Below, piece after piece: positions 52,906 through 61,324 of a DNA stretch of 64,000 nucleotides. The notes beneath the pieces were generated by a model. That model was not told the origin of the DNA. It ran no database searches and saw only the letters and a list, made by a program, of their open reading frames with translations. The translations under genes and the position numbers were made by a program. The DNA comes from Oceanicaulis sp. BBD 1991-10 (lineage in GTDB: Bacteria > Pseudomonadota > Alphaproteobacteria > Caulobacterales > Maricaulaceae), in contig LYSW01000012.1 in NCBI GenBank assembly GCA_001657295.1, positions 26,381-90,380 of the forward strand, given 5' to 3'. Position 1 is the first letter of the stretch; every line of letters begins with the position of its first letter.

Positions 52906-53572
52906 ACCCATTGATCCCAAAGCCCGGCGTCCGCGCCTGGCCGCGTCGCTGATATTGACCCGTAAACGCGCCAATGGAGACACGGAGCTCCTGCTCGGAC
53001 GGCGTTCCGGCGGGCATGTCTTCATGCCGCAGAAATATGTCTTCCCTGGCGGCCGGGTCGATCGCGCCGACGGTTTCGCGCCGCTGGCCCGGGAGCCGCG
53101 CGCGGAGGTGCGCGACGTATTGCACCGCGTCCTGACCGAACGCCGGGCCAGAGCCGCCGCCGCCGCCGCACTGCGGGAGACGGCGGAAGAGACCGGCCTC
53201 TTAATCGCGCGCCCCGGCGCCATCGGCCGGCCGAACGCGGCGTGGGCGCCCTTTTCTGAAGCCGGCGTGAAGCCGGACGCCGACCCGCTCCGCCTGGTCG
53301 CCCGCGCCATTACGCCGCCAGGCCGGACGCGCCGGTTTGACGCCTTCTTCTTTCAAGCCGACGCCGATGCGGTTCATGGGACCGCCGAACTGAACGGTTC
53401 GGGCGAGCTCGAGGACTTGCGCTGGGCGAGCCTTGAAGAGGCGCACGGGCTGGACATTCCCATCATCACCCGCTTCGTGCTCTCCGAACTGGAGCCGCGA
53501 CTGTCCGGCGCAGACCGGCCGGTGCGATGCGCCCGCGTGACCCGCCGCGGCCCGCAGGTGGAAGAGTTATGA
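52886..53572 (+). CDS. Nudix hydrolase
   Basis: A 228-residue Nudix protein. The box is spread: FPGGRV near residue 53, then an insertion of about 35 residues, then ALRETAEETGLL (near 97-108), which supplies the REx2EExG helix. It should hydrolyse a nucleoside diphosphate linked to another group, metal-dependent; the substrate is unknown. It starts 20 bases inside rnr and overlaps the following gene by 4 bases. Confidence 0.85.
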   Translation: MADADAKPIDPKARRPRLAASLILTRKRANGDTELLLGRRSGGHVFMPQKYVFPGGRVDRADGFAPLAREPRAEVRDVLHRVLTERRARAAAAAALRETAEETGLLIARPGAIGRPNAAWAPFSEAGVKPDADPLRLVARAITPPGRTRRFDAFFFQADADAVHGTAELNGSGELEDLRWASLEEAHGLDIPIITRFVLSELEPRLSGADRPVRCARVTRRGPQVEEL

Positions 53573-54180
53573 GCGGGCGCACGCTCGATTACGCAGCGCT
53601 TATTCTGGTCGACACCGACCGCACCCGGGTTGCGCTCGCCCAATCCGGCGCGGCGCTTCACCTGCCTGCCGTGCGGCCCGGTCCAAGCGACGGCCAGGCG
53701 GACACTGCGGCCCCGCGGATCGGAAAGGAGCGCCTGGGCGACGAGCCCCGCCGCGCGACCGCCTTTCAGGACGCCGCCTTGCGCGCCCTCTATGAAGAGC
53801 TCGGCCACCTGATCGCACACCCGGTCCCGAACCAGGCCGCCATGGTCACGGGCCCTTGCTGGGGCCGGATTCGCCAGCATCGCCTGGGCCCCGACCGGGC
53901 TGCGCTGACCTATCTGGGCCGCGGCATCGATCCCTCGGACGCGACGCCGAGACGTCATGTCCGGGTCTTCGCCGCCTCCCTCTCGCGGGTGTCAAATTCG
54001 ATCAAGCGCCGGGGGCGGGCGGATCGGCTGGTCTGGCTGGATCCCGCCAGAGCGCGCGATGCGCTCCGGGACGACTGCCTGGCGCCGTTTCTGGAAGCCG
54101 CCCCGGCGATGCTGGGCGGGCGGCCGCGCCCGCTCTGGGTCCGCTTCAGGGCGGGACAAAGGCTGGAAACCCGGCTATAG
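53569..54180 (+). CDS. Degenerate Nudix-like protein
   Basis: A 203-residue protein from the ATG overlapping the previous stop (ATGA). The segment ALRALYEELGHL (about residue 65) resembles a Nudix helix in which the first Glu (R-E) is replaced by Ala, and the GG of the box is not obvious. It probably descends from a Nudix protein but may lack activity, for example as a partner of the enzyme upstream. The frame opens 14 codons earlier without support. Called by pattern only. Confidence 0.6.
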   Translation: MSGRTLDYAALILVDTDRTRVALAQSGAALHLPAVRPGPSDGQADTAAPRIGKERLGDEPRRATAFQDAALRALYEELGHLIAHPVPNQAAMVTGPCWGRIRQHRLGPDRAALTYLGRGIDPSDATPRRHVRVFAASLSRVSNSIKRRGRADRLVWLDPARARDALRDDCLAPFLEAAPAMLGGRPRPLWVRFRAGQRLETRL

Positions 54181-54189
54181 CCGCGCGCC

Positions 54190-55365
54190 ATGATCGCGCG
54201 GTTCTTCTCCTCGGCGGACTATGCCCGCAACCGCTCTCTGGCCGCCGCGATTCTTTCGGCCGCTTTGGCGGGCTGCGGCTTCGGCCTGTTGATGCCGTTG
54301 ATCGCCCTGAACCTGGAAGCCATGACCGGCTCCGGCATGGTGGTGGGCGTCAATGGAGCGGCGGCCGCATTGTCGACAATCATCGCGACGCCCTTCATCC
54401 CGGCGCTGCTCGCCCGCATCCCTCCGCGCGCCCTCATGGCCGCCTGTGCGCTGGCGACCGGCTTCGGCCTGCTCGCCTTTCCCGTCATCCCGGACGTGAC
54501 CGCCTGGTGGGTGTTGCGATTCCTGGTCGGTCTCGCCGTCACCGTGGTTTTCGTGGGGAGCGAAACCTGGATTAATCAGCTGGCCAAGCCCGGCGGCCGG
54601 GCCACCCTGCTGGCGGTCTATGCCGCGACCCTGGCTGCGGGGTGGGGCTCGGGCGGGTTGATCCTATCCGTAGTCGGCTCGCAGGGCTTCGCCCCCTGGA
54701 TTGCCGGCGCCGCAATCTTTTTCGCCGGCGCCATCCCCCTCTTCATCCTGCGCGGACCCGAGCTGCAACCACCCGGCGCCGGCGAATCCGGCTTTAAAGC
54801 CATGGCCGCCGTCGCCCGGCTCGCCCCCGCCGCGATCATCGCCGGCCTGATCTTTGGGGCGATGGAGACCAGCATCTTCACCCTGATGCCGGTTTATGCC
54901 GGCCGGATCGGTTTCACCGAGGCGATGATCGGGGTTCTGGTCGCCGCGGGCGCCCTGGGCGGGATCGCCCTGCAAGTGCCGATCGGCCGCCTGGCGGATC
55001 GGACCGGCGCCGTGCGCACCTTGCGGCTGGTGGCTGTCGGCGCCGTGATTTTGCCGCTCCTGATCGCGCTGGCGGGCGGGACGGTGTGGCTGCTTTTGTC
55101 GCTGATCTTCCTGTTCGCCGGGCTTTCCAGCGCCTTCTATACGGTGGGCCTGGCGCATCTGGGCGAGCGGGTGAAGGCGACCAGCCTGGCCGCCGCCAAT
55201 TCCGCCTTCATCTTCGCCTACGGCGTCGGGTCGCTGGTCGGACCGCCCGCGGCGGGGGCGGCGATGGACGTGCTTAATCCCTGGGGCCTGCTTTTGACCT
55301 TCGCCGCGCTGGCCGTTGTGTACCTTCTGGGCAGCTGGAGGGAAAAGGACATGGCGGGGCATTGA
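54190..55365 (+). CDS. Major facilitator superfamily transporter
   Basis: A 391-residue membrane protein with 12 hydrophobic segments. The N-terminal [17 protein letters not shown], the [23 protein letters not shown] segment in the first half and the symmetrical second half fit the MFS drug/metabolite group, close to YcaD-like proteins. The substrate is unknown. It lies 9 bases after the Nudix-like gene. Its stop codon overlaps the -35 box of rpmG. Confidence 0.85.
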   Translation: MIARFFSSADYARNRSLAAAILSAALAGCGFGLLMPLIALNLEAMTGSGMVVGVNGAAAALSTIIATPFIPALLARIPPRALMAACALATGFGLLAFPVIPDVTAWWVLRFLVGLAVTVVFVGSETWINQLAKPGGRATLLAVYAATLAAGWGSGGLILSVVGSQGFAPWIAGAAIFFAGAIPLFILRGPELQPPGAGESGFKAMAAVARLAPAAIIAGLIFGAMETSIFTLMPVYAGRIGFTEAMIGVLVAAGALGGIALQVPIGRLADRTGAVRTLRLVAVGAVILPLLIALAGGTVWLLLSLIFLFAGLSSAFYTVGLAHLGERVKATSLAAANSAFIFAYGVGSLVGPPAAGAAMDVLNPWGLLLTFAALAVVYLLGSWREKDMAGH

Positions 55366-55389
55366 CACCCGCCCGCGCGTGCGTATGTT
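55362..55389 (+). promoter_or_regulatory. rpmG promoter
   Basis: A consensus -35 TTGACA (55362-55367) and -10 TATGTT (55384-55389) are 16 bases apart. The -35 overlaps the MFS stop codon TGA (55363-55365), so rpmG has its own promoter at the end of the upstream gene, 62 bases before its ATG. Confidence 0.75.
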
Positions 55390-55450
55390 CCGCGGCTCGC
55401 AGCGCCGAAGCCTCTTCGGCGCGCCAATTCTTTATGACGGGTGCGCGACC

Positions 55451-55618
55451 ATGGCGAAGCCGACAACCATCAAAATCCGCCTCAACTCGACGGCGGGCAC
55501 GGGCTATTTCTACGTGACCAAGAAGAACGCCCGCACGATGACCGAAAAGCTCGTGCTGAAGAAGTACGATCCGGTCGCGCGCAAGCATGTCGAGTTTAAG
55601 GAAGGCAAGATCAAGTAG
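55451..55618 (+). CDS. rpmG: 50S ribosomal protein L33
   Basis: A 55-residue ribosomal protein: [26 protein letters not shown] and [14 protein letters not shown]. It has no cysteines, so it is the zinc-independent form of L33. It has its own promoter in the end of the MFS gene and a strong terminator at 55644. The open frame extends 45 codons further upstream without meaning. Confidence 0.97.
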   Translation: MAKPTTIKIRLNSTAGTGYFYVTKKNARTMTEKLVLKKYDPVARKHVEFKEGKIK

Positions 55619-55643
55619 ACTTGATCTGAACGCCTAACGGTTT

Positions 55644-55675
55644 AAAGCCGCTCAGCTTTCCTGAGCGGCTTTTTT
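55644..55675 (+). terminator. Rho-independent terminator of rpmG
   Basis: A 12-bp stem AAAGCCGCTCAG (55644-55655) / CTGAGCGGCTTT (55661-55672) with a 5-base loop is followed by TTT and TCGTTT. It lies 26 bases past the rpmG stop and close to the 3' end of the convergent pleD gene. Confidence 0.93.
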
Positions 55676-55694
55676 CGTTTCAGCGGAGCGCCGC

Positions 55695-57041
55695 TCAAGC
55701 GGCCCGCCGGCGCCAGGCGATGACCTGGTTGCGGCCTGAGGACTTGGCCTCGTATAGCGCCGCATCGGCGCGGGCGATGACGTCCTCCACATCATCGCCA
55801 GCCTCGCCCACCGTGATTCCCGCAGACACCGTGACCGCGACCGGTTCGCCCGAGCCGGGCGCTTGGAAGGGCTCGCGGGCCATGGCGGCGCGGAAGCGTT
55901 CGGAGGCTTCCAGCGCATCATCCGCATCGGCTCCGGCGAACAGGATCAGAAACTCCTCGCCGCCATAGCGCCCGGCGATGTCGATGGCGCGCAATTCCCG
56001 GCGCAGACGGTCAGCAAAACCCTTGAGCACCGCGTCGCCGGCCTGGTGGCCCCAGCTGTCATTGATCCGCTTGAAGTGATCAATGTCGATCAACGCCACG
56101 GCGAACGCCTCGCCCGAACGCTCCAGCGCATCGAGATTCTGGCGCAGGCGGGACACCACATAGCGGCGGTTGTGCAAGCCGGTCAGCGCGTCCGTGACCG
56201 CCATCTCAAGGCTTTCCTCGAGCCGGTCGCGCAGCGCGTCCGCGTAAGCCTTGCGCCGCACCTGGGTGCGCGCGCGCGCCTGCATCTCACCGGGATCGAG
56301 CGGCCGCAGGATGACATCGGTCACCCCCAGATCCAGCGCACGCACCATGGCGGCGCGGTCGTCGGAATCCACAATGCCCAATATCGGGGTCTGGCGGGTC
56401 TCGGCGTCCGAGCGGATGCGCGCGGCCAGGCGCAGCCCGTCAAAACGCGCCGTGGTCAAATCGATCACCACAAGGTCTGCGGTGCGCGCGTGGCGCAGCG
56501 TCTCGAGCGGTTCGCACGTCAGCCGCGCCTGGAACGGCGCCTCGAACATATCAACGATGCGCTGACCGGCGGCGCCGTCCGTGCTGGCCACGACGATGCG
56601 CCCGCCCAGGGTCAGCGCATCGCTCTCGACCTCGGTTTCGGATTCGCGAAGGCGAAGTTCGTCCATCACGACTTTCAAGCGCAGCAGCGAGCGCACGCGC
56701 GCAAACAGCGCGACATCATCCACCGGCTTGGTGAGAAATTCGTCCGCGCCCGCTTCGAGCCCTTTGATGCGGTGTTCGCGCTGATCGAGCGCGGTGACCA
56801 TCACGACCGGAATATGGCGCAAGGCCGGATCGGCCTTGAGACGCCGGCAGGTTTCAAACCCGTCCATCCCGGGCATCATGATGTCGAGCAGGATGAGATC
56901 GGGCTCGTGAGCGCGCGCAGCCTCGATCGCGCTGAGCCCGTCAGCAGCCTCGACGACTTCAAAATACTCCGCCGAAAGCCGGGCCTCGAGCAAACGGCGG
57001 TTGGTTTCGATATCGTCGACGACCAGGATGCGTGCGCTCAT
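55695..57041 (-). CDS. pleD: Response regulator diguanylate cyclase PleD
   Basis: A 448-residue protein. A first receiver domain carries phospho-acceptor D53 (LLDIMMPGMDG), a second receiver-like domain (about 150-275) is an adaptor, and a C-terminal GGDEF domain has RYGGEEF (near residue 360) as active site. The inhibitory I-site RAID is retained just upstream, so c-di-GMP feedback should be intact. Like Caulobacter PleD it should act at the pole during the swarmer-to-stalked change. It follows divK by 11 bases in one operon. Confidence 0.95.
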   Translation of the reverse strand: MSARILVVDDIETNRRLLEARLSAEYFEVVEAADGLSAIEAARAHEPDLILLDIMMPGMDGFETCRRLKADPALRHIPVVMVTALDQREHRIKGLEAGADEFLTKPVDDVALFARVRSLLRLKVVMDELRLRESETEVESDALTLGGRIVVASTDGAAGQRIVDMFEAPFQARLTCEPLETLRHARTADLVVIDLTTARFDGLRLAARIRSDAETRQTPILGIVDSDDRAAMVRALDLGVTDVILRPLDPGEMQARARTQVRRKAYADALRDRLEESLEMAVTDALTGLHNRRYVVSRLRQNLDALERSGEAFAVALIDIDHFKRINDSWGHQAGDAVLKGFADRLRRELRAIDIAGRYGGEEFLILFAGADADDALEASERFRAAMAREPFQAPGSGEPVAVTVSAGITVGEAGDDVEDVIARADAALYEAKSSGRNQVIAWRRRAA

Positions 57042-57052
57042 CGCTCTCGCTC

Positions 57053-57418
57053 CTAGCCGAGAAATTTCCGGACTGTCTCGATAAAGGTGGCGACGGTGAT
57101 CGGCTTGGAGAGATAGCCCTCGCAGCCGCCCTGCCGGATGCGTTCTTCGTCGCCCTTCATCGCAAACGCCGTTACCGCAACGACTGGAATTTCAGAGAGA
57201 TCGGAGTCGTTCTTAATCCATTTTGTCACATCCAGACCCGACACTTCGGGAAGCTGAATGTCCATCAGGATCAGATCCGGCTTGTGCTCGCGCGCCATGT
57301 CGAGCGCCTTCAGACCCTCGCGGGTCTGCACGGTTTCGTAACCGTGGGCTTCGAGCAGATCACGAAACAACTTCATGTTCAGCTCGTTGTCTTCAACGAT
57401 CAGAACTTTTTTGGACAT
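57053..57418 (-). CDS. divK: Cell-cycle response regulator DivK
   Basis: A 121-residue single receiver domain. The phospho-acceptor is D53 in [11 protein letters not shown], the acidic pair is E9-D10 and the Lys is in LSKPI, with the switch Thr in VAVTAFA. The sequence closely follows Caulobacter DivK, which controls CtrA through the PleC/DivJ kinases and DivL. It is the first gene of the divK-pleD operon, diverging from the ROK-dinB operon across 171 bases. Confidence 0.95.
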   Translation of the reverse strand: MSKKVLIVEDNELNMKLFRDLLEAHGYETVQTREGLKALDMAREHKPDLILMDIQLPEVSGLDVTKWIKNDSDLSEIPVVAVTAFAMKGDEERIRQGGCEGYLSKPITVATFIETVRKFLG

Positions 57419-57498
57419 GACCTGCAGCATGCGTCCGCGCCTTCCCCACCGGCCCCGTCTTTTGACGTGAGCCATTGACCATCCATTGGTGAGTAAAC

Positions 57499-57529
57499 CC
57501 GACTTTCCTTAATCAACGGTGAGTCGGGC
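57499..57529. repeat. Inverted and direct repeats in the divK-ROK gap
   Basis: CCCGACT (57499-57505) and AGTCGGG (57523-57529) form an inverted repeat with a 17-base centre. GGTGAGT occurs twice (57489-57495 and 57519-57525). The right arm contains a GAGTC (57522-57526), the GANTC site that alphaproteobacterial CcrM methylates. A role is not known. Confidence 0.3.
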
Positions 57530-57545
57530 CTTCGTTTCTTGGTAA

Positions 57546-57560
57546 GAACAGGATAAGAAC
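57546..57560 (+). promoter_or_regulatory. LexA/SOS box upstream of ROK-dinB
   Basis: GAAC-N7-GAAC (57546-57549 and 57557-57560) matches the direct-repeat SOS box GTTC-N7-GTTC known from alphaproteobacteria, read on the other strand. It is 29 bases before the ROK start and 127 bases from divK, so ROK-dinB is the likely target. Confidence 0.7.
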
Positions 57561-57589
57561 ACGCCCATAAGCCTTTGGGCCAAGGTGAA

Positions 57590-58504
57590 ATGGTGCGAAT
57601 CGGCGTCGATCTGGGCGGAACAAAAATCGAGGCGGCGGCCCTGTCCGCCGGCGGCGATATCGTCCTGCGCCGCCGCATACCCGCGCCGCCTGGATATCTT
57701 AAGAAGATCGAAGCGATCGCCGCGTTGGTGCGACGCGTTGAAAGCGAGCTTGGAGTTTCAGGACGGCCGGTCGGCGTCGGTCATCCCGGCTCTCACAATC
57801 CCCGCACCGGCTTGATGCGCAACGCCAATTCGACCGACTTGAACGGCCGGCCGCTCAGCGCCGATCTGGAGGCTGCAATCGGGCGAGAAGTGCGATGCGC
57901 CAATGACGCCAATTGCTTCGCCCTGTCCGAGGCGGCCGACGGCGCCGGCGCCGGCGCGCGCAGCGTCTTCGGCGTCATTATCGGCACCGGAGTCGGCGGC
58001 GGGCTTGTGATCGGCGGCGAGCTGGTCGGCGGGCAGGACGGCAATGCCGGCGAATGGGGCCATATGGGCCTGCCCTGGCCCGGGGCGGAGGAAATCCCGG
58101 GTCCGCGCTGCAAATGCGGCAAGCGGGGCTGTGTGGAGGCCTGGTGTTCCGGTCCCGGCCTGGCCGCCGACCACCAGCGCCGGACCGGCGACGCGCTGAC
58201 TGCGGTGGAATTGGCGAAACGCCGGCAAGACGGCGATCGGGCGGCGACGGCCAGCCTGGACCGGCATGCGGGACGGCTGGCGCGCGCCCTGGCCAATGTG
58301 GTCAATGTCCTCGATCCGGACATCATCGTGCTCGGCGGCGGCTTATCCAACCTGCCGGGGCTGGCGGACAGGCTGCAAGCCGGCATCGCCGACTGGGCGT
58401 TCACAGACGAGCCGACCACGCAGGTCCGCCTCAATCGCCACGGCGACAGCTCCGGCGTGCGCGGCGCCGCCTGGCTATGGCCGGCGCAGGACGCGGCGCC
58501 GTGA
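57590..58504 (+). CDS. ROK-family sugar kinase
   Basis: A 304-residue kinase of the fructokinase/N-acetylhexosamine-kinase type. GVDLGGTKIEAAAL at the N-terminus is the ATP-binding DxGGTK, and the ROK zinc motif C-K-C-G-K-R-G-C-V-E (near 175) is intact. The start is ATG 57590 (or GTG 57593) behind AAGGTG; TTG 57575 is less likely. Its stop overlaps the dinB GTG (GTGA), so both are on one transcript behind the LexA box. Which sugar it phosphorylates is not readable. Confidence 0.88.
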   Translation: MVRIGVDLGGTKIEAAALSAGGDIVLRRRIPAPPGYLKKIEAIAALVRRVESELGVSGRPVGVGHPGSHNPRTGLMRNANSTDLNGRPLSADLEAAIGREVRCANDANCFALSEAADGAGAGARSVFGVIIGTGVGGGLVIGGELVGGQDGNAGEWGHMGLPWPGAEEIPGPRCKCGKRGCVEAWCSGPGLAADHQRRTGDALTAVELAKRRQDGDRAATASLDRHAGRLARALANVVNVLDPDIIVLGGGLSNLPGLADRLQAGIADWAFTDEPTTQVRLNRHGDSSGVRGAAWLWPAQDAAP

Positions 58505-59772
58505 GCGCGGCCGCCTATTGCCGGGCCTGCCTCGCCCCTCGGCCGTCGGAGCCTGGGCCCTGCCCCGCCTGCAAGGCGCGCCGCGCGCTGGCCCATGACG
58601 AGCTGGATGCGCTGGCGATCGCGCATATTGATTGCGACGCCTTTTACGCCGCGATCGAGAAGCGCGACGATCCCAGCCTGGAAGATCAGCCGGTGATCAT
58701 CGGCGGCGGCAAGCGCGGCGTAGTCGCCACCGCCTGCTATGTGGCGCGGCTTTACGGCGTGCGCTCGGCCATGCCCATGTTCAAGGCGCTCAAAGCCTGT
58801 CCGGACGCCGTCGTGATCAAGCCGCGCATGGCGGTCTACAGCGCCGAGGGCCGCCGGATTCGCGAGATGATGCGCGATGTCACTCCGTTGGTGGAGCCGC
58901 TGTCGATCGACGAGGCCTTTCTGGACCTGTCCGGCACGCAGCGGCTGCACCACGCCGCGCCGGCCCTGACCCTTTTGCGCCTTCAGCGGCGCATCCTCGA
59001 AGAGGTCGGCGTGACCGTGTCGGTGGGTTTGAGCATCAACAAATTTCTCGCCAAGACCGCATCCGAGCTCGACAAGCCGGACGGCTTTTCTGTGATTGGA
59101 CGGGCCGACGCACCGGACTTCCTGAAATCCCTGAAGGTCAGCGATGTGTTCGGCGTCGGTCCGGTGTTCGCAAAAAGGCTGGAGGCGGACGGCCTTCGCA
59201 CGCTGGCCGATGTCCTCAAGCGCGATGAACGCCAGCTGATCCGCGCCCATGGCGAAGGCGGGCTGCGACTGGCGCGGATCGCGCGCGGCGACGATGCGCG
59301 CGCGGTCTCGCCCGACAGGGAGCGCAAATCGGTGTCCTCGGAAACCACGTTCGAAACCGATATCGCGGACAAGGCGGTCCTTGATGATCGTTTGTGGGGT
59401 CAGTGCGTGCGCGTCGCAGACCGCATGAAAGAGGCTGGTGTCGCCGGCCGGGTCGTGACGCTGAAGCTGAAGACCGACCGGTTCAAGACCGTCACGCGCC
59501 GACGCACGCTGGATCAGCCCGCCCAGCTTGCGGACACGCTGTTTCGGGTCACCTCGGAGCTTTTGGCGCGTGAGCCGGCCGGCGTCCGCTATCGCCTGAT
59601 CGGCGCCGGTTACAGCGCGCTGGAGGCGGCCGGGCCCGACGCCGGCGATCTCCTCGACCCCACCGCGCTGAAGCGCGCCGCGGCGGAACGGGCGATGGAC
59701 GCCGCGCGCGCCAAATTCGGCGCCGCGGCGGTGGTCAAGGGCCGCGCCTTGCCCAAACGAAAAACCGACTAG
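58501..59772 (+). CDS. dinB: DNA polymerase IV (Y-family)
   Basis: A 423-residue translesion polymerase. The N-terminal 35 residues have a Cys4 motif (C7, C10, C21, C24) as in other alphaproteobacterial DinB proteins. Then come the catalytic HIDCDAFYA (D44) and SIDEAFLDLS motifs, thumb and little finger (YRLIGAGYSAL). No clear clamp-binding QxxLF motif is seen at the end. The GTG start overlaps the ROK stop; the open frame continues into ROK, but that part is antiparallel shadow. The LexA box upstream of ROK suggests SOS control. Confidence 0.92.
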   Translation: MSAAAYCRACLAPRPSEPGPCPACKARRALAHDELDALAIAHIDCDAFYAAIEKRDDPSLEDQPVIIGGGKRGVVATACYVARLYGVRSAMPMFKALKACPDAVVIKPRMAVYSAEGRRIREMMRDVTPLVEPLSIDEAFLDLSGTQRLHHAAPALTLLRLQRRILEEVGVTVSVGLSINKFLAKTASELDKPDGFSVIGRADAPDFLKSLKVSDVFGVGPVFAKRLEADGLRTLADVLKRDERQLIRAHGEGGLRLARIARGDDARAVSPDRERKSVSSETTFETDIADKAVLDDRLWGQCVRVADRMKEAGVAGRVVTLKLKTDRFKTVTRRRTLDQPAQLADTLFRVTSELLAREPAGVRYRLIGAGYSALEAAGPDAGDLLDPTALKRAAAERAMDAARAKFGAAAVVKGRALPKRKTD

Positions 59773-60665
59773 GCGACGGCGCGCCGCGCATCGGCGGACA
59801 GCCACTCAAAGACTTGCGGCCAGAACACATCCGCCATTTTCGGACGAAATAATCCGTCATGGCCGATCGCTCCGCGCGCCAGATCAGAACGGCGCACCAG
59901 CGTCAACTCGCCGGGCGCCGCCGAATAGCACTCCAAGAGCCAGCGCACCGTGTCGGGATTGGCGATGGGGTCGTCATCAGGCGTCCACGCCCGGATCGGT
60001 TTGGTGAATTCCTGGTAGCGGCTTAAAAGCCCGGCCTTCGCGAAGCGGTCGAGAAAACCGTTCCGATTGACGCCGAAATCGCGCCAGTCTTTCCAGACCC
60101 CCGCCGGCAGGGACTCCCCGGGCCAGAGCGGGCCCTTGGGGATGAAGCCGATCGTGGCCAGCTGCGCGGGGCCGATCACGCGCCAGAACAGCCAGGCCAG
60201 ATATTTCAGCGGCGCGGTCTGCTTGCCCCAATATCCCGACGAGGCCGACAGCAGCGCCACCCGGCGCACCGGCAGATCACCGGGCACGAACGCCGCGAAT
60301 TGACCGCCGACCGAATGCCCGACCACGTCCAAAGGCAAGTCTGGAAACCTGGCGCATATGTGTCGGGCGGCCGCTGGGATATCCTTAACCGCCCAATCCA
60401 TCATTGTCGCAGGATCGGCGTGCAGGAGCCGGTCTTGTGACCATCCCTGGCTGCGATAGTCGAACGCCAACACCGCCCAGCCGCGCTGCGCCGCCGCCTC
60501 GGCGAAGCTGCGATAAAAGCGCGCCGGATAGCCGGTCGCGGGATTGATGATCATCACGGCGTGCGGTTTGGCCGGTTCGAAAATGCGCCCGCGCAGAAGC
60601 CTGTCGTCGGACGTTTTAAATGCGCTCTCGCATCCTTCGCCCTCAAAGGCCGGAACTTCGCCCAT
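59769..60665 (-). CDS. Alpha/beta hydrolase (serine aminopeptidase S33-like)
   Basis: A 298-residue hydrolase with the oxyanion-side segment INPATGYPARFYR, LAFDYRSQGWS, and the nucleophile in VGHSVGGQ (near residue 117). The late His in the family's GHDGLF position (IGHDGLFRP, near 271) is present. No signal peptide, so cytoplasmic. The substrate is unknown. Its 3' end overlaps dinB by 4 bases. Confidence 0.82.
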   Translation of the reverse strand: MGEVPAFEGEGCESAFKTSDDRLLRGRIFEPAKPHAVMIINPATGYPARFYRSFAEAAAQRGWAVLAFDYRSQGWSQDRLLHADPATMMDWAVKDIPAAARHICARFPDLPLDVVGHSVGGQFAAFVPGDLPVRRVALLSASSGYWGKQTAPLKYLAWLFWRVIGPAQLATIGFIPKGPLWPGESLPAGVWKDWRDFGVNRNGFLDRFAKAGLLSRYQEFTKPIRAWTPDDDPIANPDTVRWLLECYSAAPGELTLVRRSDLARGAIGHDGLFRPKMADVFWPQVFEWLSADARRAVA

Positions 60666-60803
60666 ATCGCCGCCTTTGCACGCCTCCAGCGCCCGCCCGC
60701 ACCATGCATAGACCGAGATCGCGCTTCAAGGCGCAGATTGTCAAACGCGGCGAAAGAGGCCAAAGCGAAAGCGATGTGCGCCGTTAAGTTCAAGGAGCCC
60801 GCC

Positions 60804-61262
60804 ATGTCCGCCGAAGATCGTCTCAACGCCCTGGGGGTCACGCTGCCTGATCCTGTGGCGCCGGTCGCGAATTACGTCCCGTTCGTGCAGGCCGGTGGTC
60901 TCGTTCATATCTCCGGTCAGATCTCCATCGGGCCGCAGGGCCTGGTGACCGGCCGGGTCGGCTCGGACATGGATTTGGAGGCGGCTCAGGCGGCCGCGCA
61001 GCTATGCGCCATCAATCTCATCGCCCAGATCAAGGCCGCGTGCGCGGGTGATTTGTCCCGGCTGCGCCGGATCGTGAAACTGGGCGGCTTCGTCAACGCA
61101 GATCCGGCCTTCACCGACATTCCCAAAGTGATCAACGGCGCTTCGGACTTCATGGTCGACGTCTTTGGCGAGGCCGGACGCCATGCCCGCTCCGCTGTCG
61201 GAGTCGCCGTCTTGCCGCTGGGCGCGGCGGTGGAGGTCGATGCCGTCGTCGAGGTGAATTAA
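60804..61262 (+). CDS. RidA family protein (YjgF-like)
   Basis: A 152-residue protein of the RidA superfamily, in the longer Rv2704-like group: ALGVTLPDP, VQAGGLVHISGQ, and a C-terminal RSAVGVAVLPLGAAVEVDAVVE. RidA proper deaminates reactive enamines; members of this subgroup often lack that activity because the catalytic Arg is different, and here SAVGV replaces the RxxVxV pattern, R being two residues earlier. The start is fixed by AAGGAG at 60792. Followed by the DUF482 gene. Confidence 0.88.
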   Translation: MSAEDRLNALGVTLPDPVAPVANYVPFVQAGGLVHISGQISIGPQGLVTGRVGSDMDLEAAQAAAQLCAINLIAQIKAACAGDLSRLRRIVKLGGFVNADPAFTDIPKVINGASDFMVDVFGEAGRHARSAVGVAVLPLGAAVEVDAVVEVN

Positions 61263-61324
61263 GCCTCGCCCCCGCGCCGTTGAGACCCCATATCGCCAAG
61301 GAGCAAGGAGCGCCGGGACCGACC

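Noticed and set aside
57499..57529. A CtrA box upstream of divK.
   Set aside because: Only one TTAA half-site (57510-57513) is present and nothing matching lies 7 bases to either side.
57913..59772. dinB read as a 619-residue protein starting inside ROK.
   Set aside because: The upstream 196 residues are another frame of the ROK gene. The GTG at 58501 fits the ROK stop overlap and the known DinB N-terminus.
57793..59805. A 670-codon open frame antisense to ROK and dinB.
   Set aside because: Shadow of two well supported genes; no recognisable domain and no start site.
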